Below are positions 1-7,343 of a DNA stretch of 21,314 nucleotides, in pieces. Every line of letters begins with the position of its first letter. Position 1 is the stretch's first letter. Location: the NCBI RefSeq assembly GCF_040289685.1, contig NZ_PSLQ01000066.1:1-21314 (forward strand). Reading direction: 5' to 3'. The notes beneath the pieces are model-generated. The model saw only the letters and a list, made by a program, of their open reading frames with translations. It had not been told where the DNA came from and made no database searches. Source of the stretch: Pyrinomonas sp040289685 (GTDB taxonomy: Bacteria > Acidobacteriota > Blastocatellia > Pyrinomonadales > Pyrinomonadaceae). A program made the position numbers and the translations under genes.

Positions 1-1
1 T

Positions 2-151
2 CTTTGAAGGTAAAGTCAAACCGCTTGACGCGAAAGACGCGCGTGGCGTTTGTAACTGGTCCACCAAAACTACGCCTTTGAACGTAAAGTCAAACCGCTT
101 GACTTAAAGGCCGGACTTAGCTGTTAGTCGGTTAAGCTTTCCTTTGAACGT
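2..151. repeat. Direct repeats with an internal inverted repeat
   Basis: A 28-bp unit occurs at 2-29 and again at 76-103 with a single mismatch (CTTTGAAGGT versus CTTTGAACGT, then identical). A third, shortened copy of its first part (CCTTTGAACGT) lies at 141-151. The shared core GTCAAACCGCTTGAC is an inverted repeat with a 5-nt centre. In the second copy the symmetry extends to AAGTCAAACCGCTTGACTT. The start-to-start distances are 74 and 66 bp and the sequences between copies are unrelated. The array may continue beyond the left edge. It could be an operator array or a short dispersed repeat; nothing in the window decides between these. Confidence 0.6.
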
Positions 152-167
152 TCGGGACGGAATTGAT

Positions 168-238
168 GCGCGCCGAGCGGCGCGCGCCCGTTCAGGGGCG
201 CATTATCCGGGGGACCAGTCCGTATTTCAACGGGCGCG
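168..238. other. GC-rich inverted repeats beyond the response regulator stop
   Basis: 168-185 is a perfect 18-bp palindrome (GCGCGCCGAGCGGCGCGC). Partly overlapping it, CGCGCCCGTT at 183-192 pairs perfectly with AACGGGCGCG at 229-238. The two structures are mutually exclusive in part. They lie 7-77 bp past the stop codon of the response regulator gene on the minus strand. They could stabilise the transcript 3' end or act in termination. No T-run follows on the minus strand, so this is not a standard intrinsic terminator. Confidence 0.4.
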
Positions 239-244
239 AGCGCG

Positions 245-877
245 TTATTCGAGGTGGACCAGCCCGTGTTTCAAAGCGAAGATGGCCGCCTGCGTACGGT
301 CGGCGACGCCGAGTTTGTTGAGGATGTTGTTGACGTGGATTTTGACTGTCCCTTCGGTGATCTTGAGCGCGTAAGCGATCTCTTTGTTGCTCTTGCCGCG
401 CACGATCAATTCAAGCACTTCAATTTCACGTGGCGTGAGCGGGTCGCGGCTCATCCGTTCGGCCAAACGCGCGGCGATATCCTCAGGGATGCGACGCAAT
501 CCGGCATGAACGGTGCGGATGGTCTCGAGCACCCCTTCGCGCAGCATGTTCTTGAGCAAGTAACCGCGCGCGCCGGCTTGCAACGCGCGGTATATGTCTT
601 CGTCGCCGTCATATGAGCTGAGGACGACGAGGCGCGCATCGGGAAATTCGTTGCGGATCGCCGCGATGGCTTCGATCCCGTTCATCTCTGGCATGCGCAG
701 GTCCAACAGCGCGATGTCCGGGCGATGTCGACGGAAAAGCTCGACGGCCTCCTTGCCGTTCGTCGCCTCGGCAACCACCGTCATGTCGGGTTGCGTATTG
801 ATGAGCGCGGCAAGACCCATGCGGACCACGAAGTGGTCATCGGCGACCAGGATGCGGATGGGTTTATCTTTGCCCAT
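245..877 (-). CDS. NarL/FixJ-family response regulator
   Basis: This 210-residue protein has a receiver domain (about 7-122) and a LuxR-type helix-turn-helix (about 145-206). The acidic pocket is D13/D14, the phospho-acceptor is D59 in LLDLRMPEMNG, the switch serine lies at 87/88 and the conserved lysine is K109 (YLLKN). The DNA-binding part carries the family signature LTPREIEVL and SNKEIAYALKITEGTVKIHV. I chose the ATG at 877 over an in-frame ATG at 940 because GGGAGGG stands 4 nt upstream and the receiver domain begins right after it. The gene lies 205 bp downstream of the histidine kinase gene on the same strand. That kinase is of the HisKA_3 class that pairs with NarL-type regulators, so it is very likely the cognate sensor. 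Target genes cannot be read from the sequence. Confidence 0.93.
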   Translation of the reverse strand: MGKDKPIRILVADDHFVVRMGLAALINTQPDMTVVAEATNGKEAVELFRRHRPDIALLDLRMPEMNGIEAIAAIRNEFPDARLVVLSSYDGDEDIYRALQAGARGYLLKNMLREGVLETIRTVHAGLRRIPEDIAARLAERMSRDPLTPREIEVLELIVRGKSNKEIAYALKITEGTVKIHVNNILNKLGVADRTQAAIFALKHGLVHLE

Positions 878-1082
878 ATGACCCTCCCTTTTGTCGATCT
901 CTCTTTCGGGCGGCCATCGGTCATCAGCATGAACGCGCACCGCCGAATGTCACAGGCCAAAGGCCGACGCCTTTTCGTCCGCGCGCCTCGATGTTGGCGC
1001 GGTGGATGTCGCGTTTGCAAAACGGCTCGCCGACTGGGGCGGCGACGGCGCGCTTTGCGGGAGCGAATAACTCAGCCGAGTT

Positions 1083-4000
1083 TCACAGCGGCACGCTGAC
1101 GCTGACTTGCGTGCCGCGTCCGGGCTGGCTTTCGATCTTCAACTCGCCTTTGATTTGGCGCGCGCGCTCGCGCATGTTGAGCAGACCGAAATGGCCGTTG
1201 CGCGAAGAGGCTTCCACATCGAAACCGCAACCGTCGTCTTCGATGCGCAGTTCAACGCGCTTCGGCTCGAAGAAGACCTCGACGCAGATCCGTTGCGGGC
1301 GGGCGTGCTTCATTGCGTTGGTGATGGCTTCTTGCCCGATGCGCAGGAGGTTGTTCTCCACCAGTTCGGTCAAGCGTCGCGGCGTGCCGCGGACGCGCAC
1401 TTCAACGTCCGTTTGCGTGCCGCGCGCCACTCGATGCGCCATCTCGTCAAGCGCTTCGGCGAGGTTGTTCGCCTCAAGCGTCGGCGAGCGGAGGTTCCAA
1501 ACCATGCGGCTCGCTTCCGTCAAACTGTAGCTTACCATGTGTTTGGCCGTTTCCAGATGGCGCTGCGCAAGCGGCGGCGATTCGGCTAGCGCGCGCTCGA
1601 TGGCTTCGAGTTGTAGGCCAATGCCGACGAAGCCTTGCGCGAGCGCATCGTGTATCTCGCGCGCCATGCGGTTGCGTTCGGCCAGCACGGCGGCGAAACG
1701 CGCTTGCACTTGCTGCAACCGCAAACGATAGATGAACCAGCCGACTGCTGCCAACCCGAGCGCGATGAGCAGGTAGAACCAGTGAGTTTGGTAAAAGTGT
1801 GGCCGCAAGTAGAAATCGAAAGAGTCTCCGACTTGATTCCACGTGCCATCGTTGTTGGCGGCGATGACGCGGAACTCGTAGTTTCCCGGTGGAATGTTTG
1901 TGTAGCTTGCCGTGCGTTTAGTGCCAGCATCGACCCAATCCTTGTCGAAGCCTTCGAGCCTGTATTTGAAACGCACTTTTTCGGGCGCGACGAAACTGAG
2001 CGCGGTGAACTGAAATTCGAGTCGGCGTGTGCCCGCCGGAACCTCGGCCCGAAGTCGCGGATCGTAACTCTCGCCATCCACCGTGACGCTCTCGATCACC
2101 ACTGGCGGCGGAACTTGGTTGAGACGCAGGTTGTTCGGCGAGATGACCGCCACGCCTTTGGTCGTCGGAAACCAGAGTCGGCCTTGCGCGTCGCGCCATC
2201 CGGCGGGCTGACCGCCGTTGCATTCGCGGCTCTGCATGCCGTCGGCTGTTCCATAGGAGACCGAAGTGAGCCGTTCGATTTTGCCTTGGGCGAAGTCGTT
2301 GAGTTCGCGCCGACTGACGCGAAAGACGCCTTTGGCGCAGCTCATCCACAAGTTACCCTGTTCATCGTCGAGGATTTGATAGACGCAATCGTCGGCGAGT
2401 CCGTCGCGCGTCGTGTAAGTCGTCAAGCGTCCATCGCGCAACCTGTTCAACCCACCGCGCCGCGTGCCGATCCAGAGCGTCCCATCAGGATCTTCGCGGA
2501 GAGCGCGCACGCTGTTGTCCGAAAGACCTTTTTCCGTCGAATAGATGGTGAAGCGCTCGCCGTCGAGCCGATTCACCCCGCCGCTGCGCGTGCCGATCCA
2601 GACGCTCCCGTCGCGGCTCGACTCGATGGCGAGCACGGCATCGTCTGACATTCCGTCGCTCGTCGTGTAGATTTTGAATTGTCCGTCACGCATCAGCGTC
2701 AAACCGCCGAGCGTGCCGACCCAGAGCTGTCCTTGCCGATCTTCATGAATCGCCCACACGGCATCGCTTGACAGCCCGTCTTGTACCGTATAGACGGTGA
2801 TGCGCCCGGCTGCAAGGCGCGCCAAGCCGCGCGGCGTGCCGATCCACAGCGCACCGGTGCGATCTTCGCACAAGGCGCGCACGGTGTTGCTTGGAAGCCC
2901 ATCGCGCACAGTGTAGGCGGTCCAACGGCCATCTTTGAAACGATTCAGGCCGCCTTCTTGCGTCCCTATCCAGATGCTTCCGTCGCGCCCTTGGTAGACG
3001 GTCCACACCGTTTCGTCCGTCAATCCGTCGTGCGATCCGTAGGTGACGAACTTGCTGTCTTTGAAGACGTTCAATCCGCCTGCCTCGGTTCCTACCCAAA
3101 TGTTCCCTTCGCGATCCTCGTAGAGCGAGAGGATGACGTTGTTGGAGAGTCCTTCGCGCGTCGTATAGGTATCGAACTGTCCGTTGGTCAACCGCACAAG
3201 ACCGCCTGCCGTTCCCAGCCAGAGATTGCCGTCGCGATCTTCGTGTAAGAGCAAGACGCTGTTGTTCGGCAGACTTTGCGCGCTCGCATAAGTGACGAAG
3301 CGCCCGTCCTTGAATAGACACAGCCCCCCATCAGTCCCGATCCAGAGGTTGCCCGCACCGTCTTCGAGCAAAGACCAGACCATATCGTTCGGCAATCCGT
3401 CTTTGATCGAATAGATCGTGAACTTGTCCTCCTTGAAGAGGACCAGCCCGACCGAGGTGCCAAACCAGAGGTCTCCGTTGCGGCTCTGTCTGATGGTGGT
3501 GACCGTGGCGCTTGGAAATCCTTGCCGCGTGGTGTAAGCGATGAATCGCGTGCCGTCGAAACGGGCCAGCCCGCCGCTGGTGTTTATCCAAAGATTGCCA
3601 GCGCGGTCTTCGTAGAACGAAACGATGCTATCGCTCGGCAATCCTTGCGCGACTGTGTAAGTGACGAAACGCCCGCCGTCGAACCTGTTGAGACCGTCCG
3701 GCGTGCCGATCCACAGGTCGCCGCGGCGATCTTGGTAGATCGCCCTGATGTTTGCGCTCGACAATCCTTGGTCGGTGGAAAAGAGGCTGAAATCCTGTCC
3801 GCTCAAACGCACTAGTCCCTTGTCCGTTCCAATCCACAGATCGCCGCGCGCATCTTCGTACAAGACTTGAATCGTGTTGCTTGCGATCGCCGCAGTGTTC
3901 TGTTTGTCGAATACCGTGAAGCGAAGCCCATCGAAACGCACCAGCCCTTCGTCGGTTGCAAGCCACAAGTAACCATCGCGCGTTTGCAAGATGGCGCGCA

Positions 4001-4148
4001 CGGTGTTTTGCGGCAATCCGTTCTCGGTCCGCCAGACGGCGTGAACGTACTGTGCGATTCGCCTATCCGGCGCGAGAGCTTGCGCCGATGCGCACAGCGC
4101 CGCAAGGCAGAAGATGGAGATCGCTCCTCTCATCTGATAAAGCCGCAT
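1083..4148 (-). CDS. Sensor histidine kinase with a periplasmic double beta-propeller
   Basis: This 1021-residue membrane sensor starts with a signal peptide (about 1-26, ending AQALA). About fifteen two-component-regulator-propeller repeats of the form GDLWIGT..GL.RF follow (about 35-690), enough for two seven-bladed propellers. A Y_Y_Y domain (about 715-785, YRLEGFDKDWVDAG) comes next, then one transmembrane helix (790-810). The kinase core has HisKA_3 with phospho-acceptor H833 in REIHDALAQ, and a HATPase domain with its N box at N944 (QEAITNAMKHA), DDGCGFD and GHFGLLNMRERA. There is no C-terminal receiver or AraC domain, so it is a classical kinase and not a one-protein hybrid system of the Bacteroides type. 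The ATG at 4148 has GAGG 9 nt upstream; a second ATG five codons later lacks one. The ligand is unknown. Polysaccharide-derived ligands are known for related propeller sensors, but nothing here shows one. Confidence 0.93.
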   Translation of the reverse strand: MRLYQMRGAISIFCLAALCASAQALAPDRRIAQYVHAVWRTENGLPQNTVRAILQTRDGYLWLATDEGLVRFDGLRFTVFDKQNTAAIASNTIQVLYEDARGDLWIGTDKGLVRLSGQDFSLFSTDQGLSSANIRAIYQDRRGDLWIGTPDGLNRFDGGRFVTYTVAQGLPSDSIVSFYEDRAGNLWINTSGGLARFDGTRFIAYTTRQGFPSATVTTIRQSRNGDLWFGTSVGLVLFKEDKFTIYSIKDGLPNDMVWSLLEDGAGNLWIGTDGGLCLFKDGRFVTYASAQSLPNNSVLLLHEDRDGNLWLGTAGGLVRLTNGQFDTYTTREGLSNNVILSLYEDREGNIWVGTEAGGLNVFKDSKFVTYGSHDGLTDETVWTVYQGRDGSIWIGTQEGGLNRFKDGRWTAYTVRDGLPSNTVRALCEDRTGALWIGTPRGLARLAAGRITVYTVQDGLSSDAVWAIHEDRQGQLWVGTLGGLTLMRDGQFKIYTTSDGMSDDAVLAIESSRDGSVWIGTRSGGVNRLDGERFTIYSTEKGLSDNSVRALREDPDGTLWIGTRRGGLNRLRDGRLTTYTTRDGLADDCVYQILDDEQGNLWMSCAKGVFRVSRRELNDFAQGKIERLTSVSYGTADGMQSRECNGGQPAGWRDAQGRLWFPTTKGVAVISPNNLRLNQVPPPVVIESVTVDGESYDPRLRAEVPAGTRRLEFQFTALSFVAPEKVRFKYRLEGFDKDWVDAGTKRTASYTNIPPGNYEFRVIAANNDGTWNQVGDSFDFYLRPHFYQTHWFYLLIALGLAAVGWFIYRLRLQQVQARFAAVLAERNRMAREIHDALAQGFVGIGLQLEAIERALAESPPLAQRHLETAKHMVSYSLTEASRMVWNLRSPTLEANNLAEALDEMAHRVARGTQTDVEVRVRGTPRRLTELVENNLLRIGQEAITNAMKHARPQRICVEVFFEPKRVELRIEDDGCGFDVEASSRNGHFGLLNMRERARQIKGELKIESQPGRGTQVSVSVPL

Positions 4149-4443
4149 GGCGTTTGACCTCGTTCGCCAAGGGCTTCGCCTCCGCCGCGGATTTTGCTCG
4201 ACCGCAGAACAAAGTTTAATGACAAAAGATAGCGCAGTGCAAATCGCAAGCTTTCAACTTCTCCGTTGCCGGCTACTCTTCAGACGAGCGTCGAGCAAGA
4301 CAGGAGCCGGGATGCAAGAGCTGGCTCGGCGCTCGCGTGGAATGAAGTTGAATGGGAAAGACAATGACCGTCGGCGGCAGAAGATGCGCGAGCCAGATCG
4401 TCTCTACATTTAAAGAGCCGAGCGTGTAAGCTGATCTTTTCGC
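4149..4443. other. Intergenic region without a supported gene
   Basis: This 295-bp stretch separates the kinase start from the methyltransferase stop, both on the minus strand. A short plus-strand reading frame covers most of it, but it has no ribosome binding site and no recognisable protein features. The kinase promoter should be here. The minus strand has TTGCAC followed 17 bp later by TTAAAC near 4218-4246, which is too poor a match to call. No intrinsic terminator for the methyltransferase was seen. Confidence 0.5.
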
Positions 4444-5268
4444 TTACTCTTCCGTCGTGCCGCTGACGAGCGTCGCTTTAAAGGTCAGAGGAAAGTATGA
4501 GCTGTGGCGCTCTTCGTCGATGAGCCGCTTGATTTCCTGTCGGACGCGCTCACGCGCCTCTTCATTTGTGACTTGAGCCAACCATCGACGGAGCCAGAGG
4601 TATTTAATCAAAGGCGACGCGAGGAAATCATTGCCGGAGTCGAAACGAAATTCTTCGATGCGCGTCCAAGAAGAAAGCTCGCGCAAGCCCGCGCGGCGTG
4701 CCATCTCTTCCGTGGCATCGACGGTCGGTAGTTCGTTGATCAAACGTCCGACGATCTCTGTGGCGCTTCCCTCCATGTCGCTGCGTCCGAGCGCTTCCCA
4801 GTAGATCGAGAAGAACTCGCCGAAACTCGCCGCCGTCACCGTGCTGAGCGCAACTCGCGAGCGCGGGGCGGCCAAGCGCACGGCTTCGGCGAAGAGGCGT
4901 GGCAGACGAGATGGTGCAAGCAACGAAGCCTCTACGATGACGAGCTGAAAGCGCGCGCCTTGCAATTCGGTCGAGTCGAGCGCGGCAGTATGGAATTCGA
5001 CGCGCGGGTCAGCCTTCACCGCGTTTGCTTTGGCGCGGGCAAGATCCAGTTGTTCCGAACTCTCTTCGACGCAAACGATGCGCGTCTTCTCGCCGACACG
5101 CTCGGCCAACGCTAACACGTGACTGCCTGTGCCAGCGCCGAGATATGCGATCTCGCCCTGTTCGGGCAACTCAATGTGCTCGTCGAACAGTTCGGCGAAG
5201 CGTTCGCCCCAGTCCGGCGCGATGTACAGATCGTGAATGAAGGCTAGCTCTTTGGCGTCCATCAGCAT
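4444..5268 (-). CDS. Class I SAM-dependent methyltransferase
   Basis: The protein has about 274 residues. It carries a Rossmann-type SAM-binding core: motif I is AYLGAGTGSHVLALAE, a strand-end acidic residue follows in IVCVEESSEQLDLA (E binding the ribose), and a later segment QLVIVEASLLAP occupies the motif IV position. The C-terminal 100 residues are charged and helical (EEARERVRQEIKRLIDEERH) and match no domain I recognise. The substrate is unknown. The in-frame ATG at 5316 would include the promoter. I prefer the ATG at 5268, six bases below a perfect TATAAT, with a second ATG at 5262 (MDAKEL). There is no Shine-Dalgarno sequence, which fits leaderless translation. It is the last gene in a minus-strand series after the AmaP-like cluster but has its own promoter, so co-function with that cluster is not implied. 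Confidence 0.8.
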   Translation of the reverse strand: MLMDAKELAFIHDLYIAPDWGERFAELFDEHIELPEQGEIAYLGAGTGSHVLALAERVGEKTRIVCVEESSEQLDLARAKANAVKADPRVEFHTAALDSTELQGARFQLVIVEASLLAPSRLPRLFAEAVRLAAPRSRVALSTVTAASFGEFFSIYWEALGRSDMEGSATEIVGRLINELPTVDATEEMARRAGLRELSSWTRIEEFRFDSGNDFLASPLIKYLWLRRWLAQVTNEEARERVRQEIKRLIDEERHSSYFPLTFKATLVSGTTEE

Positions 5269-5274
5269 CCGTGC

Positions 5275-5280
5275 ATTATA
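5275..5280 (-). promoter_or_regulatory. Perfect -10 box giving a leaderless methyltransferase mRNA
   Basis: The minus strand reads TATAAT, then GCACGG, then ATG. With -10 boxes usually at -12 to -7, transcription would start on the A of the ATG at 5268. No Shine-Dalgarno sequence precedes the start. No convincing -35 hexamer is found 16-18 bp upstream and there is no extended TGn motif, so strength is uncertain. Confidence 0.55.
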
Positions 5281-5456
5281 CGATGATTCGGTCGCGGCAC
5301 GAGAGCGCCGCCGCACGACTTAACCACGAGCGTTCAATTCGGTACGCCGAAAAAGCGCGGACGCAGAGGCCGTGTTCGTCGGCATCTTCCGTCTGCGAGG
5401 CTCGGAGCGCAACGGTGCTGCTCGCTTCGCCGAGCGCGCCTCGTCTCATCTCACCA

Positions 5457-5478
5457 GCACAAAAGCCCATGTTTGTGC
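5457..5478 (-). other. Inverted repeat after the small membrane protein gene
   Basis: On the minus strand GCACAAA pairs with TTTGTGC across an 8-nt loop, about 60 bp after the stop of the two-helix membrane protein gene. It could mark the 3' end of that transcript. It lacks a GC-rich stem and a T-run directly behind it, so an intrinsic terminator call would be weak. The rest of 5269-5535 holds no supported gene. Confidence 0.3.
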
Positions 5479-5535
5479 GGGATGGAGCCCTCCGCCACGT
5501 TGAATCCCAAAAGATCAGTCTTCAGCGCGAACCTT

Positions 5536-5733
5536 TCAGAGCGCCCGTTCTCGATCGACGAAGATCAGGGCGAGTATGCCCGCACCGAGCAGGACCAGCG
5601 CGACGCCGACGAGCCACGCGAGCACCGCTGGCCGAAAGATGATCGTCGTTCCGAGAACGACCAAAAGGACGGCCAACGCCGTCGAGCCGGCTGGTCCTAA
5701 CCTTTGAATCACAGCGCGAAGTCTATCTTCCAC
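5536..5733 (-). CDS. Small two-helix membrane protein
   Basis: The 65-residue protein has a short charged N-terminus (MEDRLRAVIQRLG), two hydrophobic helices (about 16-33 and 36-58) joined by a tight turn at RP, and a charged tail (VDRERAL). It begins with GTG at 5733; GGGAG lies 6 nt upstream, which supports it as a real gene. It follows the AmaP-like gene on the same strand after 251 bp. In Firmicutes, asp23-amaP clusters also include a small two-helix membrane protein (DUF2273), and this gene may play the equivalent part. The sequence similarity to that family is not evident to me, and the gap means it may be transcribed separately. It could also be an unrelated DUF3096-like protein. Confidence 0.65.
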   Translation of the reverse strand: MEDRLRAVIQRLGPAGSTALAVLLVVLGTTIIFRPAVLAWLVGVALVLLGAGILALIFVDRERAL

Positions 5734-5936
5734 CTCAAACTCCCTCGATGGTTTCGGTCGTGTTTTGAATTAGGTTGTGAAACTCTATGAGAAGATGGCT
5801 TGTTCCACCATTCCTCGATGATATCGGTCGAGTGTTGCATCCTCACACGCGCTCCGCTGGGCCATCGGCGCTCCGTCCCGCTGCGGCTTACACTGACGTT
5901 GGACCTTCTCGCACGCTTCGCCGAATCATCATCCAT

Positions 5937-6000
5937 ATCTAGAACGCCGCGTTTGCCGAACGCGCTGAATCTAGAACGCCGCGTTTACCGAACGCGCCGA
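5937..6000. repeat. Tandem 32-bp repeat over the 3' end of the AmaP-like gene
   Basis: Two adjacent 32-bp units, 5937-5968 and 5969-6000, agree at 30 positions. Each contains CGCGTT and AACGCG separated by 5 nt, so each can fold as a stem-loop. The second unit carries the last codons and the TAA stop (5985-5987) of the AmaP-like gene. In the first unit the matching triplet on the minus strand is CAA. The two hairpins may protect or terminate the transcript, but no T-run follows. Confidence 0.75.
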
Positions 6001-6557
6001 CGCTCTTCGAGCGGCGCGATCTGCGCGTGGACGGCCACTTCTTTGACGTTGCGACCGAGATAGCGTTGCACGGCCTCTTGAATGCGCGCTTGCGCCTGGC
6101 TGGCAAGCTGATCGACGCGCGCCTCGGGCGAGACGGAGAGCATGCAAAAAAGCTTCAAGCCTTCGCGGTCCGGAAGAGCCCGCGCGCTGGCTTCCATCAC
6201 CCCTTCAAGGCGCGAAGCTTCATGACTCGCCAGTTCCTCTACGCTCTGCAAGGTTACGGTCACAAGCCCAAGCGCGTCGCGTTTGATGGCTATCTTCTTC
6301 GGACGGCGCTGCCACGTCGGCCTCAATTCGAAGTAGAGCAACACGAGACAGAAGAACGCAACGATGACTGCGGCCACCGTCGCTTGCGCGATGACTGCGC
6401 TTGGAGCGCTTTCGATCATCGCCGCCAATCGCTGCGCGTCAGGAAAGGGCAACTGCGTCGGTTGCACTAACCCGAGCGTCAACAGCAACGTCAGAGACGC
6501 TGCTGTCAGCAGGATCAGATCGACGACGATGATCAACAACCGATTGAAAAGGTTCAT
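5985..6557 (-). CDS. amaP: AmaP-like membrane anchor of the Asp23 cluster
   Basis: The 190-residue protein has two transmembrane helices (about 6-30 and 58-77) separated by an extracytoplasmic segment of about 25 residues. A cytoplasmic alpha/beta domain of about 110 residues follows, starting at a basic stretch (RRPKKIAIKRDALGLVTVTLQSVEELA). This is the layout of AmaP, which in Staphylococcus anchors Asp23 to the membrane. The ATG at 6557 has GAGGAG 5 nt upstream; the longer frame back to 6623 would run into the preceding gene and is rejected. It starts 10 bp after the stop of the short Asp23-like gene, so the three genes are probably one operon. The symbol rests on layout, size and neighbours, not on a close sequence match. 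The 3' end lies in a tandem repeat. Confidence 0.72.
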   Translation of the reverse strand: MNLFNRLLIIVVDLILLTAASLTLLLTLGLVQPTQLPFPDAQRLAAMIESAPSAVIAQATVAAVIVAFFCLVLLYFELRPTWQRRPKKIAIKRDALGLVTVTLQSVEELASHEASRLEGVMEASARALPDREGLKLFCMLSVSPEARVDQLASQAQARIQEAVQRYLGRNVKEVAVHAQIAPLEERRRVR

Positions 6558-6567
6558 GCTCTCCTCG

Positions 6568-6903
6568 TCAAACGATGTCTTCGATGAATACATCAACGCG
6601 CGCCGAAACGGCGTGACGCGCAAGCGCTTCTTTCGTCCGCTCGCGCACGCGGCCAGCGATCCTTTCCAGATCGACGTCGGCGTTGTAACGAGCGACGACG
6701 TGTATTTCGATCAACAACCCCGTTGGCTCTTCGCGCACGACAACGCCGTGCACGCGCCCACTCGGGCCGTATGTTGCTGCTTCGGAATAGCGTCCCGAGC
6801 CGAGATCGGCGATTTCGGGAACCGCGCGCACGGTGTCAGCGACCGCGCGCGCGATTTCGAAAGGATCGAGCGTCGAGCGAGCTTGCGGCTCCATTTCCAT
6901 CAT
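6568..6903 (-). CDS. Short Asp23/Gls24-like protein
   Basis: This 111-residue protein resembles a trimmed Asp23/Gls24 (DUF322) domain. It has a helical start (DPFEIARAVADTVRAVPEIADL), a beta-rich middle (RVHGVVVREEPTGLLIEIHVVARYNADVDLERIAGRVRERTKEAL) and a final strand (SARVDVFIEDIV). The pattern of strand, then helix, then strand with the VDV ending matches the family's C-terminal half. Its ATG at 6903 overlaps the TGA of the Asp23 gene in ATGA, and a second ATG follows at 6900; no strong ribosome binding site is seen, so translation is probably coupled. A partner or regulator role for the full-length Asp23 protein, or a cargo of the AmaP anchor, is inference. Confidence 0.7.
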   Translation of the reverse strand: MMEMEPQARSTLDPFEIARAVADTVRAVPEIADLGSGRYSEAATYGPSGRVHGVVVREEPTGLLIEIHVVARYNADVDLERIAGRVRERTKEALARHAVSARVDVFIEDIV

Positions 6904-7343
6904 TGAACACGAGGTCGTTCAGGCGTCGCCTGCGAGTCTTCAGGGAAGAATAGGTCGTTGACTTCGATGTTGACCTCTTTGACGATGAGCCCGGTCATCG
7001 CGCGCACGCGATTGATGATGTTGCGCCGCACTGCATCGGCGACTTGCGGTATGTTGACGCCGTAATCGACGACGATCTTCAAGTCGACGGCAGCTTCACG
7101 TTCGCCGACCTCGACGGCGACGCCTTGCGCCCGCGCCTCGCTGCCGGTGACGCGCTGCGCCAATCCAGCTAGACGATCGCCGACGCTTTGCGGCAGAAGT
7201 TCGCGCACGCCTTCGATCTCGCGCGCAGCGATGCCGGCGATTTTGGCAACCACCATGTCGGCGATGGTCGTCTTGCCTTGCTGCGACGAAATGGTCAATT
7301 CCGTCTGTCCGGTTCTGGTTGCGACGGCTTCTCTATTCTCCAT
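6900..7343 (-). CDS. Asp23/Gls24 family envelope stress protein
   Basis: The 147-residue protein shows the Asp23/Gls24 family core: a strand and helix in GKTTIADMVVAKIAGIAAREIEGV, then GVAVEVGEREAAVDLKIVVDYGVNIPQVADAVRRNIINRV and VKEVNIEVNDLFF. Family members are abundant cytosolic proteins linked in Firmicutes to alkaline and cell-envelope stress. There, AmaP ties Asp23 to the membrane. The ATG at 7343 is preceded by an ideal AAAGGAGGA at about 6 nt, so a longer frame up to 7598 is not used. It is the first gene of the minus-strand cluster. Its stop overlaps the next start by 4 bp. A 10-bp inverted repeat stands about 40 bp upstream. The N-terminal 20 residues and the C-terminal tail after DLFF look disordered. 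Confidence 0.9.
   Translation of the reverse strand: MENREAVATRTGQTELTISSQQGKTTIADMVVAKIAGIAAREIEGVRELLPQSVGDRLAGLAQRVTGSEARAQGVAVEVGEREAAVDLKIVVDYGVNIPQVADAVRRNIINRVRAMTGLIVKEVNIEVNDLFFPEDSQATPERPRVQ

Noticed and set aside
2..151. CRISPR array at the left edge
   Set aside because: Only two full repeats and one fragment, spacing unequal (74 and 66 bp) and longer than usual, and no cas gene in the window.
1635..2648. 337-residue plus-strand frame inside the histidine kinase gene
   Set aside because: It is antisense to the propeller repeats and follows their periodicity; no independent evidence for a gene.
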